DNA of 64,000 nt from Tessaracoccus sp. SD287 (GCF_017355265.1 NZ_JADIJQ010000002.1:62001-126000); one strand, 5' to 3'. Positions 1 to 8,370 are shown, numbered from the stretch's first letter. Notes: generated by a model from the letters alone, not told the origin. A program made the numbers and translations.

Positions 1-201
1 GTCCTGGCCGCCGTCGAGGGCGGCGCCCCCTGTCGCGACGTGGTCACCCAACTGGCCGCCGTCTCCAGCGCCCTGGACAAGGCGGGTTTCGCGATCGTCG
101 CCTCAGCCATGAAGGACTGCGTGGACGACCCGGACGCCGCCGCGGCCGAGGACGGCCTGACCACCGAGGAACTCGAGAAGCTGTTCCTGATGCTGGCCTG
201 A
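1..201 (+). CDS. CsoR/CstR-family (DUF156) metal- or persulfide-sensing repressor, 3' part
   Basis: The reading frame is open from the first base and ends in TGA at 199-201, giving the last 66 residues of a small all-helical DUF156 repressor. Two cysteines are visible 29 residues apart (visible residues 17 and 46), the same spacing as the C36/C65 pair of the copper sensor CsoR. The position that holds the copper-ligand histidine in CsoR (four residues before the second Cys) is an alanine here. CstR-type persulfide sensors keep the two cysteines and lack that His, so a sulfur-sensing role is more likely than Cu(I) sensing, although the N-terminus is missing. Two matching GC-tract operators occur in the window, at a copper ATPase and at an SQR-like gene, but both are far away. 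Confidence 0.8.
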   Translation, partial: VLAAVEGGAPCRDVVTQLAAVSSALDKAGFAIVASAMKDCVDDPDAAAAEDGLTTEELEKLFLMLA

Positions 202-226
202 CCAGGCCCGACGGCGCCCGCCCAGG

Positions 227-1525
227 TCAGGCCATCAGTGTGTAGGCCTGGGCACCGGACAGGATCTGGCGTGCGGCTCCCCACCGCCCCAGGTTGTTGG
301 CGTAGGTGAACACCTCACCGTCGCCGCGCTTGCCGACCAGGTCACCGCGTCGGTCACCCGACAGGTCCCCGGGGCTGAAGGCGAGGACGAAGCCCTGCCA
401 GTTGCGCCCGACCTGCTTGCCCGAGGCAATGTTGGCACCAGCGGCCCCGGCGTACATCCACAGCGTTCCGTCGCCACGGATGGCCAGCAGGTCGGAGCGG
501 CCGTCACCGGTGAAGTCGCCGACGCTCAGCAACTGCTGCATGCCGTTCCAGTTGGTGCCGACATGGGCGATGCTGGACAGTCCGTCGGGGGTCAGAACGT
601 AGCGGAACAGTGCCCCGTCGGTGGCGCGGCGCGCCACCACGTACTGGGTGGGCCCGCCACCCAGGCTGCCGACCGGGACGATCATGTCCATCGATCCCCA
701 GTTCTTGCCGACCTGCTTCCAGGTGCTCAGGTAGCCGTTCCCGGTGGCCCGGTACAGCCACAGGGAGTCGTCGCCGGTGCGCCGGGCGAGCAGGTCGCTG
801 CGTCCGTCCCCGTCCACGTCGGCGACCTGGGTGATGTAGTCCATGCCGGACCAGCCGGTGCCGACCTGACCCAGGTACGTCAGCCTGCCGGTGGTCGACC
901 CGGCATGAATCTGCAGGCCACCGCGGGCGTCGACGGCGTAGACATCAGCGATGCCGTCGCCGGTGTGGTCACCCAGCACCCCAGTGATCGGCGTGGCGAC
1001 GCGCGGTGGCTCCACCACCGCCGGCTGCATCGGCCAGGAGGGTGGCGTCGCCGGCCCACTCTGCCAGTTCACGAAATGCCAGCCCTGGACGGTGCCTGGC
1101 ACCGGCGTCGATTGACTGGCGCCGACCTGCGCGAAGCTCCAGGCGACGTCGTCCCCGGCGGTGGTCCCACTCCAGTACGACCAGTAGTGGGTGGCACTGG
1201 GCGAGGCCGGGTGGCCGTTGATGGCGGTGATGAAGGAATCGCCGGTGACGGTGAAGCCGGCGCTGCGCAACGCCTGCAGGCCGGAACCGAACTCGGTGGC
1301 GCAGCCCCCGGACTGCGTGCCGGCCTCGTCCTCGACGAGGACCCAGACATTCTTGGCGGCCAGGCAGGCGTCGGCGGCCTGGGCATTGGCGGGCACGACC
1401 TTGGCGGGCAGTACGTGGGCGGGTGGGGACGTGGGAGGACTGGTGTCGGCGTGGGCAACGACGCCCTGGACCAGCAGCAGGCTGGTCAGGATGCCGAGCA
1501 CCAGCGACGAGCGACGAACAGGCAT
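227..1525 (-). CDS. Secreted DUF4430-like (transcobalamin-like) protein with FG-GAP repeats
   Basis: 432 residues. The start is placed at the ATG at 1525, where AAAGGA lies 7 bases upstream and a clear signal peptide (MPVRRSS, hydrophobic core, VAHA cleavage region) begins. Residues about 50-155 resemble DUF4430, the fold of the C-terminal domain of transcobalamin/intrinsic factor: a GLQALRSAGFTVT helix, an ITAINGHP stretch, HYWSYW and GWHFV. Residues about 180-430 hold repeated FG-GAP/VCBS-type units with DxDGDGRSD- and GDFTGDGRSD-like calcium loops, predicted to form a beta-propeller. No sortase motif or lipobox is seen, so the protein is probably released or loosely wall-bound. The mRNA leader carries a cobalamin riboswitch-like element, which with the DUF4430 domain suggests corrinoid capture. 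That function is inference; FG-GAP propellers also occur in adhesins and hydrolases. Confidence 0.82.
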   Translation of the reverse strand: MPVRRSSLVLGILTSLLLVQGVVAHADTSPPTSPPAHVLPAKVVPANAQAADACLAAKNVWVLVEDEAGTQSGGCATEFGSGLQALRSAGFTVTGDSFITAINGHPASPSATHYWSYWSGTTAGDDVAWSFAQVGASQSTPVPGTVQGWHFVNWQSGPATPPSWPMQPAVVEPPRVATPITGVLGDHTGDGIADVYAVDARGGLQIHAGSTTGRLTYLGQVGTGWSGMDYITQVADVDGDGRSDLLARRTGDDSLWLYRATGNGYLSTWKQVGKNWGSMDMIVPVGSLGGGPTQYVVARRATDGALFRYVLTPDGLSSIAHVGTNWNGMQQLLSVGDFTGDGRSDLLAIRGDGTLWMYAGAAGANIASGKQVGRNWQGFVLAFSPGDLSGDRRGDLVGKRGDGEVFTYANNLGRWGAARQILSGAQAYTLMA

Positions 1526-1532
1526 GAGGTGT

Positions 1533-1577
1533 TCCTTTCGAGGTTCCCGCGGGGGGGGCACAGGAACCTCGAAAGGA
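1533..1577 (-). promoter_or_regulatory. Ribosome-site-sequestering hairpin in the leader of the DUF4430/FG-GAP gene
   Basis: Perfect 15-bp inverted repeat (arms 1563-1577 and 1533-1547, 15-base loop with eight consecutive C on the mRNA). The 3' arm GGAACCTCGAAAGGA contains the Shine-Dalgarno sequence AAAGGA, so the folded hairpin would hide the ribosome site of the downstream gene. It sits just after the cobalamin riboswitch core and is the natural candidate for its expression platform (translation control). Confidence 0.75.
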
Positions 1578-1595
1578 CCCACCCTCGATACCGCG

Positions 1596-1735
1596 CGAGT
1601 CAACTGTGGTGATGTCGCGGTTCGGTCCGGCTGGTGCGCCTGCGACGCACTTACGGTTGCGGGTCAGCCCGGGAATCGCACCCGGTTCTCGCCTCGACCC
1701 CGTCAGACTATCTCGTGCGGCTCGTGCGGAGGGTG
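1596..1735 (-). promoter_or_regulatory. Cobalamin (B12) riboswitch
   Basis: On the minus strand, 1690-1650 reads GAGAACCGGGTGCGATTCCC followed by GGGCTGACCCGCAACCGTAAG. This closely follows the conserved core of cobalamin riboswitches (GGTGCGAATCC, then CTGWCCCGCAAC.GTAAG). A degenerate B12-box-like stretch, CCAGCCGGACCGAACCGC, follows about 20 bases later. The outer boundaries are estimated. The downstream gene on the same strand has a DUF4430 domain, and a hairpin covering its ribosome site lies between the core and the start codon. Covariance search against Rfam RF00174 would settle the call. Confidence 0.8.
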
Positions 1736-1809
1736 AACTTTCGTGGACGCTTTGGCGACTGAGGGGACCCCCTTCACAGCCGTGTCCGGGCGTGTGGTTG
1801 ATTGGGCCC

Positions 1810-2181
1810 ATGAGTGAACACGGCGCACGGCGGGTCGTGATCGTCGAGGACGACGATGACATCCGCGGCCTGATGGGGACGGTCCTGGACCGGATGGGCT
1901 ATGAGGTGATAGCGCTGGCCAGGGGCGAGGACGCCCTTGACTCGGTGCGCTCACACGACCCGGATCTGGTGACCCTGGACATGGGCCTGCCGGGAATGGA
2001 CGGCGTCGAGGTCCTCAGGGGGCTGCGCGAGTTCTTCCTCGGCCCGGTCGTCATGGTCAGCGCCCGGGCCTGCCCGGTCGACACCGAGCGGGCACTCGCC
2101 GCGGGCGCCGACGGGTACCTGGTCAAACCATTCCGCCCACGAGCACTTCGCGAGGACCTGGAACGGATCGTCGGACGCTGA
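1810..2181 (+). CDS. Single-domain response regulator (receiver only)
   Basis: 123 residues starting at the ATG at 1810; the frame stays open upstream through the riboswitch region on the other strand, but nothing there looks coding. The protein is a complete receiver domain and nothing more: acidic cluster EDDDD at residues 13-17, phospho-acceptor Asp57 in TLDMGLPG, Ser84 at the switch Thr/Ser position, and Lys106 in VKPF. It has no DNA-binding or enzymatic output domain, so it probably acts by protein contact in a phosphorelay, like CheY or Spo0F. No histidine kinase is adjacent, so its partner is unknown. It ends 12 bases before the end of the oppositely oriented SDR gene. Confidence 0.88.
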   Translation: MSEHGARRVVIVEDDDDIRGLMGTVLDRMGYEVIALARGEDALDSVRSHDPDLVTLDMGLPGMDGVEVLRGLREFFLGPVVMVSARACPVDTERALAAGADGYLVKPFRPRALREDLERIVGR

Positions 2182-2193
2182 GCCGCGACGCGA

Positions 2194-2892
2194 TCAGCCC
2201 TTGACGAGCAGGGTCTCGGGGGCTGCCGTGGTGGCGAGCACCCGGTGGCCGACCGGCATGTCCAGGCAGTCTTCGATGGCCATGGCAAGTTGGGTCGACG
2301 ACAGCGCCGCGACGGGGGTGCCGTCGTCCATGCGTTGTTGGACGACCTCGGTGCGACGCGGCAGCAGCCAGCGGGGGGCGAACTCGTCCGGGGTGGGAAA
2401 GGCGAGCCGCAGCGAGGTGACACGCATCGCGAACTTGTCGGCGAATTCGCGGCAGGCGATCTCGGCGAGGCGTTTGGTGAAGCCGTAGTTCGCGGTGGAG
2501 TCCCCGGGCCCGTCGGGGTCGACCGGGACCCGGCCGTAGTTCTCGTAGACCGACATCGAACTGATGTGCACCATGGGCTTGTCGAGGTCCCGGCATTGTT
2601 CCAGGCACGTCACCACCGACCCGACGTTGACCCCATAGGTCCGGGCCACGAACTCAGGGTCGTAGCGCTCCTGGTCGGTGAATGCCAGTGCCATGGCCAT
2701 GTGGACGACCAGGTCGGCGTCGCGGATCGCCGTGCCGACCTGGCTCGACGACAGGGCGTGCGCCTTCATCTGCTGGTCATTGTCCTCGGCGATGGTGAGG
2801 TCTGCGACCAGGACCTGATGACCGCGTTCCCGCAGGGTGGGCACCAGGAACTTTCCGACGTGGCCGTTGCCGCCGATGATGGTGACCTTCAC
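2194..2892 (-). CDS. NAD(P)-dependent epimerase/dehydratase (extended SDR)
   Basis: 232 residues. The N-terminal Rossmann motif GGNGHVG (residues 8-14) and the later YGFTK, a YxxxK active-site pair preceded by SSMSVY, identify an extended short-chain dehydrogenase/reductase of the NAD-dependent epimerase/dehydratase family. At 232 residues it is shorter than typical sugar-nucleotide epimerases (about 310), with a reduced C-terminal substrate domain, so the substrate cannot be named. GGGGGAG lies before the ATG at 2892. The next gene upstream on the same strand (RclA-like) is 135 bases away, and co-transcription is possible. It could equally be a sugar-modifying or a general carbonyl-reducing enzyme. 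Confidence 0.85.
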   Translation of the reverse strand: MKVTIIGGNGHVGKFLVPTLRERGHQVLVADLTIAEDNDQQMKAHALSSSQVGTAIRDADLVVHMAMALAFTDQERYDPEFVARTYGVNVGSVVTCLEQCRDLDKPMVHISSMSVYENYGRVPVDPDGPGDSTANYGFTKRLAEIACREFADKFAMRVTSLRLAFPTPDEFAPRWLLPRRTEVVQQRMDDGTPVAALSSTQLAMAIEDCLDMPVGHRVLATTAAPETLLVKG

Positions 2893-3027
2893 GTGTTCTC
2901 CCCCAGGGGCCGCTGCCAGATGTGAGTGCAGCGTCGCACGGCATCAACCGTTTGACAAGGCCTCATCCTCCTCAGCACCGATCCCTCGGACCGGTGGTGG
3001 GAATACGGTGCACCTCCCGCGGGCGAC

Positions 3028-4398
3028 TCAGAGGGCGCCCAGGACGTCGTTGAGGCCCTCGCTGATGCTGGGATGGGTGTAGACGGCGTCACGGAGTTCG
3101 TCCACCGTGACCTGGTGGCGCATCGCCAGGGCGACCAGGTTGATGACCTCCTGGGAGTCGACGCACATCAGGGTCGCGCCGAGCACCTGACGAGTGACGC
3201 GGTCGACCACGAAACGCATGAAGCCCCGCGGTTCGCCGACGATCTTGGCGCGCGGCATCATCGCCATGTCCGCCACCTGCTTGTCGGCGACGAGCACGTC
3301 ATGACCGGCCTCGATTGCCGCACGCTCGGTCATGCCGACACTGGCCAATGGCGGGGTCACGAAGGTGACCTGCGGAATCGCGACCCGATCCAGGGTCGAG
3401 CGTGCCTGGTTGCCCCAGCGGTGGGCCTGCACCACCCGGAAGTCGTCCAGGGAGATGTAGGTGAACTGCGGGCCCCCGTTCACATCGCCCATCGCGTACA
3501 CGTGGGGCTGGCTGGTCTGCAGGAACTCGTTGACCAGTACCTCGCCGCGCGACCCCAGCTCGATGCCGGCGCGGTCCAACCCGAGGTCGTCGGTGGCGGG
3601 GCGACGACCGGTCGCCGCCAGCACCAAATCCGCGTCCACGTCCACCGCGGTACCGTCGAGCACATAGGACACCACAGAGGAGTCTGCGCCGTCGTTGACG
3701 CGGGTCACCGATGCCCCGGTGACGATAGTCACCCCGTCGTCGGCGAGCACCTCCCTGACCGCCGAGCTCACCCGCTCGTCCTCGCCCGGCAGGAACGGGC
3801 CCGCCTCAAGCACTGTCACCTGCGACCCCAGAGCCCGATAGCTGGCGGCGAACTCCAGCCCGACGTAACCACCGCCGATCACCACCAGCCGCCGGGGCAG
3901 TTCGACGGTGCGCAGGAGTTCCACGTTGGTCACCAGACGGGACGACTCCCGCAGTCCTGTGATCGGCGCCACCGCGGCGACGGCCCCGGTATTGATGATG
4001 ATGGTCCGGGCGCTCACCAGCAGCCGGTCCTTCCCGGCTGCCACCTCGACGCTGGTGGCATCCAGGAAGCGTGCGCGGCCGGTCACGACGGTCACCGTGT
4101 CCAGGGTGTCGAGCATGGTGAAGTTCTTCTGGCGCATGGCGCTCGTCAACGTCTGCACCGTAGTGATCGCCTGCTCGTACCACGCGTCGGCGTCGTCACT
4201 TCCGCGTCGGGCCCCGGCCTGGTGCACCAACGCCTTGGAGGGCACGCACCCCACATTGATGCAGGTGCCGCCATACATCTGGTCGGACTGCTCCACGATG
4301 ACCACCCGGTCACCCAGGCGAGCGCGCGCCGCCGCCAGGGTCTTGCCGCCCTTGCCCCAGCCAATCACCAGCAGGTCTGCCACGAGTTGCTCGGTCAT
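3028..4398 (-). CDS. rclA: RclA-like pyridine nucleotide-disulfide oxidoreductase
   Basis: 456 residues from the ATG at 4398; an upstream in-frame ATG exists at 4446, but the residues between are not conserved-looking. It is a class I flavoprotein disulfide reductase: FAD-binding GWGKGG at residues 13-18, redox-active Cys46/Cys51 in GGTCINVGC, a second Rossmann motif (GGGYVGLEFA) and a C-terminal THPSISEGLNDV interface. Features such as GKTLA after the glycine motif, TYISLDDFRVV, TPPLASVGMTE and MCVDSQEVINLV match E. coli RclA, a Cu(II)-reducing enzyme that protects against hypochlorous acid and affects oxidant tolerance. Mercuric reductase is less likely because no HMA domain or C-terminal Cys pair is present. 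The neighbouring genes give no operon context for oxidant stress. Confidence 0.85.
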   Translation of the reverse strand: MTEQLVADLLVIGWGKGGKTLAAARARLGDRVVIVEQSDQMYGGTCINVGCVPSKALVHQAGARRGSDDADAWYEQAITTVQTLTSAMRQKNFTMLDTLDTVTVVTGRARFLDATSVEVAAGKDRLLVSARTIIINTGAVAAVAPITGLRESSRLVTNVELLRTVELPRRLVVIGGGYVGLEFAASYRALGSQVTVLEAGPFLPGEDERVSSAVREVLADDGVTIVTGASVTRVNDGADSSVVSYVLDGTAVDVDADLVLAATGRRPATDDLGLDRAGIELGSRGEVLVNEFLQTSQPHVYAMGDVNGGPQFTYISLDDFRVVQAHRWGNQARSTLDRVAIPQVTFVTPPLASVGMTERAAIEAGHDVLVADKQVADMAMMPRAKIVGEPRGFMRFVVDRVTRQVLGATLMCVDSQEVINLVALAMRHQVTVDELRDAVYTHPSISEGLNDVLGAL

Positions 4399-4579
4399 GC
4401 CCTCCACCTTCACCGACTGGCACCGCCGGACGCGGCGCTGCTTCACGCTACTCCTTCAGGTCGCGCTACCCCTGTGGTCGCCGGCGGGTGCCACCGCGGT
4501 CGGGATCAACGCTCGCCACCCCGTCCGAGCTGTGGCCCACGGCTAGGCTGGGTCGGGGCTGACGAGGGAGGCTGAACAG

Positions 4580-6325
4580 GTGGCAGAAGCGCACCAGGAC
4601 CACGGATCGGACGACCAGACGCCGACGTCCAGGGACGCCGTTCGGGCGCGGGCCGGGCACCGGGACGAGGAGACACCTCCACCCCTGGTGTCCTACGGCC
4701 CGCTGCCCTCCCACCTGTTTCGCAATCCTGATGCAGCCAGCGCTGCGCCCCGAGCCGGAAGCCAGTCGGCGGCCACGCCGAACGACCCAGCCGTGCCGGT
4801 GGCCGCGGCAGCCGACGAGGCGGCCCCGTTTCCGCTGCCGACCCGCCAGAGCATCCGGGAGCAGCGGCGCGCCAGCGCCCAGACCCGCAACGCCCGGGAG
4901 CGCTACAACCTGCGCCACCTGCGCGCCCAGGCCCGACGGGTGTGGGCCGAGACCTCGGGCCACACCACCGGCACGTCGATGCTGTCCAGTGCCGAGATCG
5001 ACCTGCGCCACGGCCGCGCGGTGGTCGACCTTGCCGGGCGCGTTGCTGCCGCGGCCCTGGGTGCCGGCGCCACCGCCGCCGATTCGACGGCGCTGCTGCT
5101 GCGGGTCACCCAGCACTTCGACATCTCGGTGCACGCCGACGTGACAATGTCGTCGGTCAACATCACCCACTTCCGCTCACTCGAGGGCGACCCGATCACC
5201 ATCCTGCGCACCGTGGCCTCGCGGACCGCTGACTACCGCCAACTCCAGGCGGTCGAGGAACTCACCGACGCCATCACCTCCGGTCAGGTGGAGTTGTCGG
5301 AGGCACGCACGCGGATCGCTGAGATCGTGAGGATGCCGCCGACCTACCGGCGCTGGGTGCAGACCATGGCGAAGGGTTTCCTCGGCTTCTGGGTCGCTGC
5401 CCTGTTCGGCGGCAACATCTGGGACTGCCTGATCGCCGGGCTCACCACCGCCACGGTCGACCTGGTCATGCGGGGGGTGGCCGCAGCCAAGGCTCCGGCC
5501 TTCTTCGGTCAGGCCGCCGGGGCGGCGGTCTGCGGCGTCACGGCGTTGACGGTGATGGCGGCCAGAGCCTACGAGGGCTGGAGCGTGAGCGTCTCACCCT
5601 CGTTGATCGTGGCGGCGGGCATGGTCTCGATGCTGGCGGGACTGTCGATGACCACCGCCGCCCGCGACGCCATCGACGGTTACTACCTCACGGCAGCGGC
5701 ACGCTTCGTCCAGGTCGTCACCCTCACCAGCGGCATCGTCCTGGGCTTGACGGTGACCCTGTGGGTGGGCCTGGAGCTCGGCATTCCGGCCTACCTGTCC
5801 CCGAGCACCGGGGTGAAACCACTGTGGTGGATCCAGGTCATCGCGTCGGCCCTGATCGCGGTGGCGTTCGCCATCAACAACCACCTACCCCCGCGGGCGT
5901 GGCTGTTGGCGGCACTGTTCGGCCTGCTGTCCTGGGTGGTCGCCACCGGTGTGGGCACCCGGGTGGCGGCTGATGCCGCCACCGCCGGTGCTGCCGCCTT
6001 CGTGGTGGGCATCGCCGCCCAGGCACTGACCCAGGTCGTCCGGACGCCCGCCATCTCCTTGGTCACCGCGGGGCTGGTGTCCCTGGTGCCCGGCATGGCG
6101 CTGTACCGCGGCCTGCTGGGACTGGTGCAGATGAGCCAGGGCATCACTGTCAACGACGACGCCACCATGCTGCTGTTCCAAGCCGTGCTGGTGGCCGTCA
6201 TGCTGGCTGCCGGCGCGAGCCTGGGCACTGTAGCCGGACGACCGCTCAGCATGCCGCGGGACTGGTCCACCCGGCTGGCCCTGGGCAAGGCCTGGCGACG
6301 CGGGCGCGAAGAACAGGACAACTGA
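4580..6325 (+). CDS. thrE: ThrE-family threonine/serine exporter
   Basis: 581 residues, GTG start at 4580 with GAGGGAGG upstream. The N-terminal 70-80 residues are hydrophilic and low in complexity. Residues about 145-250 form the soluble ThrE (DUF1212) region, with HGRAVVDLAGRVAAAALGAG and HADVTMSS. From about residue 270 there are roughly ten membrane segments covering the DUF1212 membrane part and the C-terminal ThrE_2 (DUF3815) half. The length matches Corynebacterium glutamicum ThrE rather than the split two-gene form of other bacteria. The family exports threonine and serine by proton antiport. It is transcribed divergently from the RclA-like gene; a hairpin follows its stop. Confidence 0.88.
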   Translation: MAEAHQDHGSDDQTPTSRDAVRARAGHRDEETPPPLVSYGPLPSHLFRNPDAASAAPRAGSQSAATPNDPAVPVAAAADEAAPFPLPTRQSIREQRRASAQTRNARERYNLRHLRAQARRVWAETSGHTTGTSMLSSAEIDLRHGRAVVDLAGRVAAAALGAGATAADSTALLLRVTQHFDISVHADVTMSSVNITHFRSLEGDPITILRTVASRTADYRQLQAVEELTDAITSGQVELSEARTRIAEIVRMPPTYRRWVQTMAKGFLGFWVAALFGGNIWDCLIAGLTTATVDLVMRGVAAAKAPAFFGQAAGAAVCGVTALTVMAARAYEGWSVSVSPSLIVAAGMVSMLAGLSMTTAARDAIDGYYLTAAARFVQVVTLTSGIVLGLTVTLWVGLELGIPAYLSPSTGVKPLWWIQVIASALIAVAFAINNHLPPRAWLLAALFGLLSWVVATGVGTRVAADAATAGAAAFVVGIAAQALTQVVRTPAISLVTAGLVSLVPGMALYRGLLGLVQMSQGITVNDDATMLLFQAVLVAVMLAAGASLGTVAGRPLSMPRDWSTRLALGKAWRRGREEQDN

Positions 6326-6343
6326 GTGGCCCCTCGGCATGAT

Positions 6344-6367
6344 GGGGTGGGCAGGAACTGCCACCCC
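6344..6367 (+). terminator. Hairpin after the ThrE-type gene
   Basis: GGGGTGGGCAG and CTGCCACCCC pair over 10 bp with one bulged G and a 3-base loop, 19 bases after the thrE stop and 17 bases before the next start. No U-tract follows, so it may attenuate rather than end transcription. Confidence 0.4.
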
Positions 6368-6383
6368 CCAGCGTGAGGTCACC

Positions 6384-7301
6384 ATGGAAGCCCTGATCGT
6401 CGCCATCGGCAAGTCGGCCATTGGCATGAAGACCTCCGACGGCGTCGAAGTGAGCGGTCCAGGTGTCCCTGCCCACGTGCCCGGCATCCCTGACGGCATC
6501 GACGCCATCGTCGCGGCGGTGGCGAGCACGTTCGCCCAGTTCGATGACCTCGTCAGCCCTGACCTCGTGGTGGTCGGTTCGGCGGCCCTGCCCCCCGACG
6601 AGCATGCCTTCGGCGAAGCGCTGCAGTCCGTCTGGCCCGACGCCACCCTGGGGTTGTGCGAGGAGGGGGTGTTGGCCCACGCCGCGGCACTCGGCGGGTT
6701 CGGTGTGGTCGCCAGCGTCGGGTCGGGGGTCATCGTGATGGGCCTGGACGAGCGCGGCGCCCTGCATCGCGTCGACGGTTGGGGACCCCTGCTGGGTGAT
6801 CGTGGCGGCGCCTTCGAGCTCGGCCGACGCGGCCTGGCTGCTGCCTTCGAGGCGCGGGACGAGGTGGGCCAGCCCACCCTGCTGAGCGACCTGGCCGACG
6901 AGTGGCTCGGTGGCATCGACCTGCAGGCAGCAGTGCGCCTGCTGGCTGACCAGCGCCAGGTGGAGACCGTGGCCAGCTTCGCCGAGGAAGTCTGCGCGGC
7001 AGCAGGTCGCGACGACGCGGTGGCTGCCCAGCTGGTCACCGAGTGCGCCATCACGGTGGCCCAGAGTTGTGTTGCTGCCGCCCAGAGGGTGGGCCAGCAA
7101 ATGGTCGCCATCCGCGGCGGGTTGACCCAGTCACGGGTGTACATGACCGCCCTGGAACTGGCCCTGCAGCGCTTCGAACTCGAGATCCAGAAGGCCAACT
7201 ACGAGCCGCTGGACCTTCCCGTGGAACTGATGTTCACCGATCCGTACCAGAAGCACATGAGCTACCTGACCCCCGCACCACGGCTGCTGGCGACCTCCTG
7301 A
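6384..7301 (+). CDS. BadF/BadG/N-acetylglucosamine kinase-like ATPase-fold protein
   Basis: 305 residues from the ATG at 6384, with GTGAGG five bases upstream; an earlier in-frame ATG at 6339 lies inside the upstream hairpin and is rejected. The middle carries the ASVGSGVIVMG and GWGPLLGDRGGAFELGR motifs typical of the BadF/BadG/BcrA and N-acetylglucosamine kinase family of the actin-like ATPase fold. The N-terminus, which in these kinases holds a DGGxTKT phosphate loop, reads IVAIGKSAIGMKTSDG, so the usual Asp and Gly-rich loop are not seen. It may be a degenerate kinase or a sugar-binding regulator. It converges on recR with a 20-base gap. The substrate is unknown. Confidence 0.7.
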   Translation: MEALIVAIGKSAIGMKTSDGVEVSGPGVPAHVPGIPDGIDAIVAAVASTFAQFDDLVSPDLVVVGSAALPPDEHAFGEALQSVWPDATLGLCEEGVLAHAAALGGFGVVASVGSGVIVMGLDERGALHRVDGWGPLLGDRGGAFELGRRGLAAAFEARDEVGQPTLLSDLADEWLGGIDLQAAVRLLADQRQVETVASFAEEVCAAAGRDDAVAAQLVTECAITVAQSCVAAAQRVGQQMVAIRGGLTQSRVYMTALELALQRFELEIQKANYEPLDLPVELMFTDPYQKHMSYLTPAPRLLATS

Positions 7302-7321
7302 CGCGGTCCCCTTTCGCGGGT

Positions 7322-7921
7322 TCAGGCGGTGACGTAGCGGCGTCCGTCCAGGGCGCGGCCCAGGGTGACCTCATCGGCGTACTCCAGGTCACCGCCCACG
7401 GGCAGCCCTGATGCGAGCCGCGAGACCCGCACCCCCATCGGCAGCAGCAGACGGCTCAGGTACGAGGCGGTCGCCTCGCCCTCGACATTGGGGTCGGTGG
7501 CCAGGATGACTTCCTGGACGGTGCCGTCCCCCAGCCTCATGCACAGTTCACGAATGTGCAGGTCGGACGGGCCGCGGCCGTCAATGGGCGAGATGGAACC
7601 GCCCAGCACGTGGTAGAGGCCACGGAACTCGCGGGTGCGTTCGATGGCCATCACGTCCTTGGACTCCTCGACGACGCAAATGGCGCTCTGGTCACGCCGG
7701 GGATCCCGACACATCCGGCAACGCTCGTCCTCGGACACGTTGAAGCAGATGTCGCAGAACTTGACCCTGGCCTTGACCTCGCGCAGCGTCGACGCGAGGT
7801 GTTCGACGTCCTCGACCGGGGCGTCGAGCAGGTGAAAGGCGATCCGTTGGGCGCTCTTCGGGCCGATGCCGGGCAGCTGCCCGAGGGCATCGATGAGGTC
7901 CTGGATCGGTCCTTCGTACAA
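7322..7921 (-). CDS. recR: Recombination mediator protein RecR
   Basis: 199 residues, full length for RecR. It contains an N-terminal helix-hairpin-helix ([17 protein letters not shown]), a zinc finger with Cys56, Cys59, Cys68 and Cys71 (CxxC-x8-CxxC), a Toprim domain beginning [14 protein letters not shown], and the closing Walker-like [16 protein letters not shown]. RecR works with RecO and RecF to load RecA on SSB-coated single-stranded DNA gaps. The start is a TTG at 7921 with AGGAG seven bases upstream; no ATG or GTG fits. It is the last gene of the dnaX-ybaB-recR operon, 89 bases after ybaB, a widely conserved arrangement. Confidence 0.97.
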   Translation of the reverse strand: MYEGPIQDLIDALGQLPGIGPKSAQRIAFHLLDAPVEDVEHLASTLREVKARVKFCDICFNVSEDERCRMCRDPRRDQSAICVVEESKDVMAIERTREFRGLYHVLGGSISPIDGRGPSDLHIRELCMRLGDGTVQEVILATDPNVEGEATASYLSRLLLPMGVRVSRLASGLPVGGDLEYADEVTLGRALDGRRYVTA

Positions 7922-8010
7922 GTGACTACTCCTGATGGTGGGGCTGCCCCGACGGGCACTGCCCCATCCTAGTGCCGAGGGCCCGAAACCCCGGCCTCAG
8001 CGGACGGCGC

Positions 8011-8319
8011 TCAGAATCCGAGGTTCGGCATCTGCGGCATGGAGGCGGCCGCCCGCGCCGAGGCCTGGGAGTTGGCGTCGCGGATTGCGGCGACGACCAG
8101 GTCGGCCAGGGTCTCGGTGTCCTCGGGGTCGGCGGCCTCAGGCTTGATGACCAGTCCCTTCAACTCACCGGTGCCCGAGACGGTGGCGACCACCAGGTCA
8201 CCGCCGGCCGAGCCGATGAACTCAGCGGCAGCCAGTTCCTGCTGGGTCTGGGCAAGCTGCGCCTGCATCGCCTGCGCCTGTTCGAGCAGCGCGTTCATGT
8301 CCATGCCTTCGGGGAACAT
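8011..8319 (-). CDS. ybaB: YbaB/EbfC-family nucleoid-associated protein
   Basis: 102 residues with ATG at 8319 and AAAGGA upstream. A long N-terminal helix ([20 protein letters not shown]) is followed by a beta-sheet region ([16 protein letters not shown]) and a helical C-terminus ending in a short flexible tail, which is the whole YbaB/EbfC fold. The family forms dimers that bind DNA without strict sequence specificity. It lies between dnaX (51 bases upstream) and recR, which is its usual location and suggests co-transcription. Confidence 0.95.
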   Translation of the reverse strand: MFPEGMDMNALLEQAQAMQAQLAQTQQELAAAEFIGSAGGDLVVATVSGTGELKGLVIKPEAADPEDTETLADLVVAAIRDANSQASARAAASMPQMPNLGF

Positions 8320-8370
8320 CTGGGTCCTTTCGATGGTGCCGGGTTCGGGTCAATCGTAGGTGGTCGGTGG

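Noticed and set aside
1650-1690. T-arm-like sequence suggesting a tRNA
   Set aside because: No acceptor, D or anticodon arms could be formed. The stretch fits the cobalamin riboswitch core instead.
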